Assembly (NCBI GenBank): GCA_036310525.1
Contig: JAXJRQ010000088.1
Span: forward strand, 1-15,291
Source: UBA4716 sp036310525
GTDB taxonomy: Bacteria > Bacillota > Clostridia > UBA1381
Direction: 5' to 3'
Length of the DNA stretch: 15,291 nt
Position 1 is the first letter of the stretch; each line of letters begins with the position of its first letter. The position numbers were made by a program, and so were the translations under genes. Under the pieces are notes generated by a model. The model saw nothing but the letters and a program-made list of their open reading frames with translations, did not search any database and was not told the DNA's origin. Of the stretch, positions 1-6,207 are shown in pieces.

Positions 1-86
1 ATATGACTGATACCAAGATATTTCTTATTGTAAGGGCCCCACCTTCCGAGAGAAAGATCATAACTCTTAATATTATTGTTTTTCAT
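1..86 (-). CDS. Partial CDS: N-terminus (28 codons) of an unidentified, probably cytoplasmic protein
   Basis: Reading leftward from an ATG at 86-84, the frame stays open to the window edge. It encodes a short polar lead followed by DLSLGRWGPYNKKYLGISH. There is no signal peptide or membrane segment in the visible part, unlike the five secreted proteins upstream, so a cytoplasmic location is likely. The ATG lies one base after the TAA (90-88) of the preceding hydrolase gene, and a GGGGAGAG ribosome site overlaps the end of that gene. This is the arrangement expected for translational coupling. The motif feels like the start of a large uncharacterised protein found beside carbohydrate importers in Bacillota, but I cannot name the family from 28 residues. 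By position, an intracellular step in processing imported sugar is plausible. Confidence 0.7.
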   Translation of the reverse strand, partial: MKNNNIKSYDLSLGRWGPYNKKYLGISH

Positions 87-87
87 A

Positions 88-2949
88 TTATCTCTCCCCT
101 GTAAACTTTATTCCGTTTTTGTCGGCAACAAAAGATCTGAAAAACGGATTCATATCTTCTTTCCAAACAAATGTTCTGATTGCATCATATTTTGTTTTAT
201 CAAAACCGTTTATGACGCAATACACGATTTCACTCTCTCCTTTACCAAGACTGATCTGCCTTGTTGTTACGCCGACGATGTCCTCATATTTTCCATCCTT
301 TTCGGCAGCGCATACCACTATAATTTCATTTAAAAGGGTATCTTCAGAATCGTTTTCAAATTTTATTCCGATTTTGGATGGATTGTCACCAAGTGCGGCT
401 ATACGGTCGTCACCGTCAAAATACACAATATCAGAAATCGCAAACGCTTTTCCGTAATTTTTCAAGCCGCTCAGAAATGCCTCAGCCGCTCCGCCGTACG
501 GACACATAATTGTTTTTACTTCTTTTCCGTTTCTCAGATCATTTTCGGCATTTTCGACACACGAATAATCGGAAAATATATCCATCAAAAAATTGCCGAA
601 ATAACATTTACTGTCGGAATTTGATTCGCAAAATAGTTTTTCTGCTTTGCCGTCGATTTTGCCTACGTATGAAACGGTGACCGAACGCGGCTCCTTGCAT
701 CCGTGCGGCCATATCTTAAGCTCCGCTTTATCTTCGCCCAAAACCGAGGTCTTAATCTTTAAAGAAGCGTCATACAGCGTTTCTTTGTTTACATATCCGC
801 TGTAATTCAGCTTGCCGTCAAGCTTAAGTCCGATTTTCGGTAAAGCAGACCCCTTCGGCTTCATCGCAACAAATTCCGTTCCCGCTCCATCGCCGCTTCC
901 GAATCCGACTTTAAAATATTGCTGCCTTGACGAAGCTTCGAAATCAAAAGCGAAAGACCATTTTATATAGTATGTTTTTCCGCTGTTGTAATCTATCGGT
1001 TTTTTAAGCGTATTATATATACTTGAAAAACCGACGGGAAGCTCGGCAAAATTCAATCCGTATTTTGTGACGACATTATTTTTTGCCTCAGTATCATCCG
1101 ACAGCTTCCACGGTGAATTCGAAAAACAATCTCTTGTTCTATATCCGCTTAAATCAGTTATCCCCGAAAAGGTTTCTTTGGCTGCCAGCACAGAATCGGA
1201 TTTCGACCTAAGCATTATTTTTCCATGACCGATGTTGTCATTGCAGTCATATGCATACACGTATAATCCGTATAGTCCGGTATCATAAGGTACCGTTAGG
1301 GAAAGTGTATTCGAGTTGGATACCGTTCTTACAGACGCCGGATATTCTTTATCATAATCATACTTCCGCAGTTCGGCAGCGTATGTGAGCTCATCATTGT
1401 CGGCATCGCTTGCACTGACAGTAATTTTTACAGTCTGCCCCGGAGCAACAGATGTTTTATCAATATTCACAGCCGATACCATCGGCGCATAATTATCTCT
1501 TTTCTTTCCGCTCCATACTTCGTACATAGCATCATACAGAGGTGACATTTTATATTTGCTTCCATCGGTGCTCTTTTCAAAAAACATATTATACCATGTG
1601 TGTGACGCGCGGTATGTTCCGAAGCTTGCAAACAAAAAGGAACCGAAACAGCCTTTGTTCTTAATGGAAAATATATAATTATATCTCTCCGCATAAATCC
1701 TTGCTTTTTCGCTGTCAGATTTTTCAACGGGGACTCCGTAATTATCTGTTTTTGATTCCCATGTGCCGTCAACTCCGAATTCTCCGATAAAATAACCTCC
1801 TCGCCAACCGCTTAAGTCAACATTTTTTGCCGCCTCATTTTCGAGCGGACCGTAAACATTGAATGAAAGCACATCTATGTTGGGGCAATATTTCATAACG
1901 GCAGAAATTTTATCCGTTTTGCTCCCGGCCTGGGTGCAAGTCACCGGATGATAAGCGTCTGTTGCTTTTATGTATGCCGCCACACTATTTATAGCTTTAT
2001 ATACATCTTCGTTAATCCCGCTTTTGTCATCATCTATCTCGTTGCATACACTCCACATAAGCAGCGACGGATGATTTTTGACGGCGTTAATCTGATTTTT
2101 GAAATTTTCAAAATCGGCTTTAAAATTAGCCGGATCATTGTAATAACAGCCGTCATCCTTTTTCATTGATATGCCGAGCACAACCTTCATTCCCAGTTTT
2201 TGTGCGCGGTCAAGCACACTTTTTGCATAACTGATTTTAGAATCGTATGTTCTTATGGTGTTTGCTCCTGCCTTTGCAGCATAATCCGCACCGTAATCAA
2301 GACATATCCCTTTAATATAGTACGGCTTCCCGCAGCTGGCAAGTGAAACTGTGCCGGTTTTAATGTCGCTCAAAACCACGGTTTCATTTTCATTATACGC
2401 TTCGGACAAGTCAATATCATCATAGGCGGGCACACCGTCCGATACATATACGAGTTTAATTGCATCGGCACAGACGGCACCCGTTTTATCGGCTGTCAGG
2501 CATACGCTGTTATTAACGTTCGGGGTATCGCTAGCCGCCATATAGAATGTGCCCAATTCTGCCCAATTGCCCGAATAGTATTTCTGACAAATTCGTTTGG
2601 AATACTTGCCGCGCACGCCGTATGCCACTTCTACTTTCACGCTTTCCGAGCATTCTTCAAGGTCTTGCATAGATATATACACTTTGTAATAACCGTTTTC
2701 TTTTATCTTCGGACACCACCGGAATTTCGTGCTGCTGTCGGCATTAAAATCCGCATACTTCATCTTGCTTCCGTAGGCTTTATCATTTTTGACTTCTTTC
2801 CATGTTCCTGCCGAATATACTTTTCCTCCCGTACCGTCATCGTCAACAATTATGTCTTCGACACCGCTTTGTGTTTCAGCTGACGCCATAAATTCGCCGG
2901 ATGTGCACAACAAAACAGCGGCAATAAGCAGTAATAAAAATTTTTTCAT
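88..2949 (-). CDS. Secreted GH2-type TIM-barrel glycoside hydrolase with golvesin-like and jelly-roll-like modules
   Basis: This is a 953-residue secreted enzyme. A signal peptide occupies residues 1-24 (cleavage after ASA) and shows no lipobox. Residues 31-170 form a golvesin/Xly-CBD-like beta domain, with a conserved YYKVY strand, the NWAELGTFYM strand and a final ADAIKL. Residues 195-485 are a GH2-type TIM barrel: NTIRTYD, then HPSLLMWSVCNE with likely acid/base Glu304, then YFIGEFG with likely nucleophile Glu390, and TWYNMF. Residues 488-580 are an Ig/cadherin-like domain containing SASDADNDELTY. Residues 588-795 resemble a jelly-roll lectin-like module also seen in the upstream SLH protein. 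The end (about 855-940) looks like a beta-sandwich common at the C-termini of large clostridial secreted proteins. The classical GH2 N-terminal sugar-binding and immunoglobulin domains are absent. There is no visible wall anchor. An AAAGGG ribosome site precedes the ATG. Substrate is unknown; hydrolysis of a beta-linked glycan is inferred from fold and residues. Confidence 0.88.
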   Translation of the reverse strand: MKKFLLLLIAAVLLCTSGEFMASAETQSGVEDIIVDDDGTGGKVYSAGTWKEVKNDKAYGSKMKYADFNADSSTKFRWCPKIKENGYYKVYISMQDLEECSESVKVEVAYGVRGKYSKRICQKYYSGNWAELGTFYMAASDTPNVNNSVCLTADKTGAVCADAIKLVYVSDGVPAYDDIDLSEAYNENETVVLSDIKTGTVSLASCGKPYYIKGICLDYGADYAAKAGANTIRTYDSKISYAKSVLDRAQKLGMKVVLGISMKKDDGCYYNDPANFKADFENFKNQINAVKNHPSLLMWSVCNEIDDDKSGINEDVYKAINSVAAYIKATDAYHPVTCTQAGSKTDKISAVMKYCPNIDVLSFNVYGPLENEAAKNVDLSGWRGGYFIGEFGVDGTWESKTDNYGVPVEKSDSEKARIYAERYNYIFSIKNKGCFGSFLFASFGTYRASHTWYNMFFEKSTDGSKYKMSPLYDAMYEVWSGKKRDNYAPMVSAVNIDKTSVAPGQTVKITVSASDADNDELTYAAELRKYDYDKEYPASVRTVSNSNTLSLTVPYDTGLYGLYVYAYDCNDNIGHGKIMLRSKSDSVLAAKETFSGITDLSGYRTRDCFSNSPWKLSDDTEAKNNVVTKYGLNFAELPVGFSSIYNTLKKPIDYNSGKTYYIKWSFAFDFEASSRQQYFKVGFGSGDGAGTEFVAMKPKGSALPKIGLKLDGKLNYSGYVNKETLYDASLKIKTSVLGEDKAELKIWPHGCKEPRSVTVSYVGKIDGKAEKLFCESNSDSKCYFGNFLMDIFSDYSCVENAENDLRNGKEVKTIMCPYGGAAEAFLSGLKNYGKAFAISDIVYFDGDDRIAALGDNPSKIGIKFENDSEDTLLNEIIVVCAAEKDGKYEDIVGVTTRQISLGKGESEIVYCVINGFDKTKYDAIRTFVWKEDMNPFFRSFVADKNGIKFTGER

Positions 2950-2973
2950 ATCAATACCCTTTCCGCTACGAGC

Positions 2974-2999
2974 ATAGGGATGCCGTACAGCATCCCTAT
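2974..2999 (-). other. Perfect 10-bp hairpin between the two hydrolase genes, no U-tract
   Basis: The arms at 2974-2983 and 2990-2999 are perfectly complementary (minus strand ATAGGGATGC, a 6-base loop, then GCATCCCTAT). The hairpin lies six bases after the TAA of the upstream hydrolase gene and about 25 bases before the next ATG. In the direction of transcription it is followed by GCTCGTAGCGG rather than a run of T, so it is not a standard intrinsic terminator. A role in mRNA stability or processing that separates expression of the two hydrolases is the likeliest reading. A terminator for a plus-strand transcript is possible from the T-rich stretch on that side, but no plus-strand gene ends here. 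Confidence 0.75.
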
Positions 3000-3005
3000 T
3001 ACTTT

Positions 3006-6000
3006 TTATTTTGGCAGATTAATCTTTATATCCTTGCCATACTCATACTTATAGGTAAATGTCAGCTTTCGGTACTGAGCATTTTCCGCCGAACGCGTAT
3101 ACCCTGCTGTTGCAACAGTCTTGTCAATTCTTCCGCTCATACGCGATACATATATCTTCACTGAATAATTATCTGCACCGGCTTTTGAATCGATAAAGCC
3201 GTCTCTCGCGAGACCGCTGAGAGCATAAGCGTTAAGCCCGGGCGCAAGAATCTGCCCCGAAATTATCACATAGTTCTTATCGGTGATATCATCGTATCTG
3301 AGATTTTTAAGCATATTTTTATCCGAAAGGATTTCTTTATATACCGCTGCAGGATTGTAATATCCGTTCGCCGCAGTCTTCTGATAATTTTTCCCGTCTG
3401 ACGAAATATACGAATTATCCTTCGTAAGGTATACATTACTTATTTCTCTTCCGCCGACATCATATGTCACATCGGCTATGATATGCGCCGCAAAGGCATT
3501 TGCCTCAATTGTTGCGCTGCCCTTACCCTCATAAGGAATACCTTGGTTGTTGTCATTTGCAAGCACATCAACCTTAGCTGAAAAGCCGTTTTCAAGCTGT
3601 TCCGAAGCCTTAGCGAGAAGCTCCTTCACTGTCTTGGAATCATCTTTGATATTGCTGTTCTTCTCATTTCGCACAACACGGAAGGGTATGTTATTTATAT
3701 CAATATGCCCCTTTTCGTCATACGCCTTGAAGTAAATCCTGTAATATCCGGGCGCAGACGGCGCGGAAATTGTAACGGTATCGGAATTATTCGGGTTTTC
3801 GGCTTCATAAATCATCTCTGCCTCCTTAGAGGTAAAGTTTAAATTAATTTCTTCATATACGCCGAATTTATAATTAATTGCGTCTCCGTCCGCATCGGAC
3901 GCAGTCATAGTCAGTTTCATATCCGCCCCGGGTTCAAGAGTAATATTATCCTCTGCCGAAAGTGAATTTATACTAAAGCTCTTTATTCTCGGTGCAACAT
4001 TGTCGGGATATACACCCGTCCACGCATAACACATTTCGTCCATAATCGGGGTACTGCATCCATCAAACCAGAAGCCGTACCATGAATACGTTCCCTCCGT
4101 GCCGACGGCGTAGGGCAGACAAAAAGCAAATCCGCCTATACTTCGGTCAATTCCTTTGATATATTCATCGTGTCTCTCACGATACAGGTTTGCCTTTTCA
4201 TCATTATTTGTGTCTATAACAACATTCCACTCGGTCCGCGTACACTCAGTTCCCCAAGTGCCGTTAGGTCCGTACTCCGTTACCATATACGGCGCGTTCC
4301 ATCCCTTTGAGCGGGTTGCTTCCTCACATCTTACAATTGTGCTGTATGCATTTATACCGAGAATGTCAATTGCCGGTGCCTGTGACATCATTTTTCCGAT
4401 GTATGTTATGTTAGGTCCTGCAATAGCAGTGAGAATCGGATGATACGGGTCTATACTGTGGATATATCTTGAAATCTCCTCTATAGCCGTGAATATTTCT
4501 CCGTCTACATCCTTACCCTCTGCCTCGTTGTTTACCACCCACATAGCAAGAGCCGGATGATCCTTGTACTTGAGTATGAGTCGTTTCTGTTCATTTATAT
4601 ACTTGTTATATGCTTCCTTTGTGGCATAGGTTGACTGATCTCTTGAAATGGTAATACCTGCTGCCACATATACGCCGTTTTCGTAACAGAAATCAAGCAG
4701 ATCCTGTGTCGAGGTGTCATTAAGGCCGTAATTACGCACCATATTTCCGCCGCATTGGGCAAATTTAACTATACTGTCACCGGTCTGAGCAAAACCTGAT
4801 ACATCTGCGCCATTTACAAAGAACTCTTCGCCGTTCTTTGTCAGCATAAACCTTCCGTTATCATCAGAGACAATGCTGAACTGTTCGTGCGTATCCGATG
4901 TATATCCGCTCTTCTTCGGAATACATCCGCGCGTTGGTGAATAAACACCGAATTCTGGGTCAACAAGCTCGGTAAGCTGCATTTTAACCGCATCCGCAAC
5001 CGTTATACCCGTATCATTGCACCTGACAGCGACAACATTTGAGGTTTTTGCCGCTCCCATTTCATATTCGCCGAGGTATACCCAATCATCATAAGCCTCT
5101 CTTTGGTCAAGTGTAATTATATCAACCAAACCGTAATAGTTTTTTATGCTTACTTCGGCGGCCGCCGATCTGTCCGCACCGGCGGGCCACTTTATCCATA
5201 TCTTATATTTACCCGCCGCAGCTGTGCGCAGGGTCCATTTTACACCCGCAGACACATCACTTCCGCTGTCGCCGTCAGAGCAATAGGTTCCGCCGTATGC
5301 CTCTTTTGAATCAAGCGTCTGCCAGCCCGAGCCGATAGTTTTAAAATACGGTGATGTATTGTCAACTATCATCTCATCGCCGATTACAGTCATAAACTGT
5401 TCTGCATCGCCGGTCGGAGAATCCGCGTTCTTCACTATGGTCATCGGTTTGCGTTCGGTGCCGCCGGAGGGCTGAGTATTGGTATCAGCAGGTTTTTTAT
5501 CGGTTTTACCGTCATCTTTGTTTTTATCATCCCTGCCGCGTGCCGATGTCACGCGAAGCAGGCTCTCATAAAAACCCCGCAGAGAGTCGCCGAACGCAGC
5601 CTTAGACTTATCATCATTTGTATCCGTCTTGGTATCTGCTTTGGTATTCGAACCGGTCTTGTTGTCTGAGCCGCCGTACAGGTTTTCCTTTGCACGGGTG
5701 CTCTGTTCGGACGATATATCAATGCGCACTCCGTCAAACGCAAGCTTGCCCCCATCGGCGGCGCTTATATTAAGCTTCTGTTTTCCGCTTTTAGTCAGAA
5801 AATACGTGCCGGCAAACACCCAATAGCCGCCGTTTATTTTTTGATTGAGCTGTGTTGAATACGTCTTTCTGTCACCGTCTGTCACCTCAACCTTAAGAAC
5901 ATCGGTCAGATCGGCATTCTTTGGCCAGCGCAGATATATCTTATAATATCCGTTTGTCTTTACGGGAAGGCTTATCTCCGCTCCGCCGGACTTCGAGACG

Positions 6001-6185
6001 GCATAACTGCCGCCATAGCAGGCAGAGTCGCTCACTTTCTGCCAGTCACCGCTGTATGAAACAGTATCACTGTCGTTATCGGCATATGTGCTGTCAAACG
6101 GTTCTGCCGAAACAGATATACCGAGCGGCATAACCGAAATCACCACCGCCATAGAAAGAACAAAGCTTAAAAATCTCTTTTTCAT
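3006..6185 (-). CDS. Secreted GH2-type TIM-barrel glycoside hydrolase with two golvesin-like domains and a LolA/LppX-like C-terminus
   Basis: This is a 1059-residue secreted enzyme. The signal peptide is residues 1-27 (VSA cleavage). Golvesin/Xly-CBD-like domains lie at about 30-157 and 272-404; the second shows KYKIWIKWP, WVYLGEYEM and VADAVKMQ. Between them, residues 160-262 form a low-complexity linker rich in Asp, Lys and Thr. The TIM barrel spans about 434-728: FFVNGADV, HPALAMWVVNNE with likely acid/base Glu554, DILGINAYS, and APYMVTEYG with likely nucleophile Glu637. An Ig-like domain with TASDADGDAINYKF follows (730-838). Residues 850-1059 resemble a LolA/LppX-type beta-fold (DUF6612-like): NGFSAKVDV, NSYISSDGKNYQK and a terminal KDIKINLP. 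It is a diverged paralogue of the next gene downstream, sharing golvesin, barrel and Ig-like parts but not the C-terminus. No SLH, lipobox or sortase signal is seen. An AGGAG ribosome site sits nine bases before the ATG. Substrate is unknown. Confidence 0.88.
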   Translation of the reverse strand: MKKRFLSFVLSMAVVISVMPLGISVSAEPFDSTYADNDSDTVSYSGDWQKVSDSACYGGSYAVSKSGGAEISLPVKTNGYYKIYLRWPKNADLTDVLKVEVTDGDRKTYSTQLNQKINGGYWVFAGTYFLTKSGKQKLNISAADGGKLAFDGVRIDISSEQSTRAKENLYGGSDNKTGSNTKADTKTDTNDDKSKAAFGDSLRGFYESLLRVTSARGRDDKNKDDGKTDKKPADTNTQPSGGTERKPMTIVKNADSPTGDAEQFMTVIGDEMIVDNTSPYFKTIGSGWQTLDSKEAYGGTYCSDGDSGSDVSAGVKWTLRTAAAGKYKIWIKWPAGADRSAAAEVSIKNYYGLVDIITLDQREAYDDWVYLGEYEMGAAKTSNVVAVRCNDTGITVADAVKMQLTELVDPEFGVYSPTRGCIPKKSGYTSDTHEQFSIVSDDNGRFMLTKNGEEFFVNGADVSGFAQTGDSIVKFAQCGGNMVRNYGLNDTSTQDLLDFCYENGVYVAAGITISRDQSTYATKEAYNKYINEQKRLILKYKDHPALAMWVVNNEAEGKDVDGEIFTAIEEISRYIHSIDPYHPILTAIAGPNITYIGKMMSQAPAIDILGINAYSTIVRCEEATRSKGWNAPYMVTEYGPNGTWGTECTRTEWNVVIDTNNDEKANLYRERHDEYIKGIDRSIGGFAFCLPYAVGTEGTYSWYGFWFDGCSTPIMDEMCYAWTGVYPDNVAPRIKSFSINSLSAEDNITLEPGADMKLTMTASDADGDAINYKFGVYEEINLNFTSKEAEMIYEAENPNNSDTVTISAPSAPGYYRIYFKAYDEKGHIDINNIPFRVVRNEKNSNIKDDSKTVKELLAKASEQLENGFSAKVDVLANDNNQGIPYEGKGSATIEANAFAAHIIADVTYDVGGREISNVYLTKDNSYISSDGKNYQKTAANGYYNPAAVYKEILSDKNMLKNLRYDDITDKNYVIISGQILAPGLNAYALSGLARDGFIDSKAGADNYSVKIYVSRMSGRIDKTVATAGYTRSAENAQYRKLTFTYKYEYGKDIKINLPK

Positions 6186-6207
6186 ACGTTACATCTCCTC
6201 TCTTATA

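Noticed and set aside
1467..1772. 101-codon open frame on the minus strand inside the hydrolase
   Set aside because: It overlaps the catalytic barrel in another frame, and the conserved barrel motifs are in the main frame.
2974..3015. Intrinsic terminator after the 1059-residue hydrolase gene
   Set aside because: The stem is good, but no T-run follows it on the transcribed strand and the next gene starts about 25 bases later.
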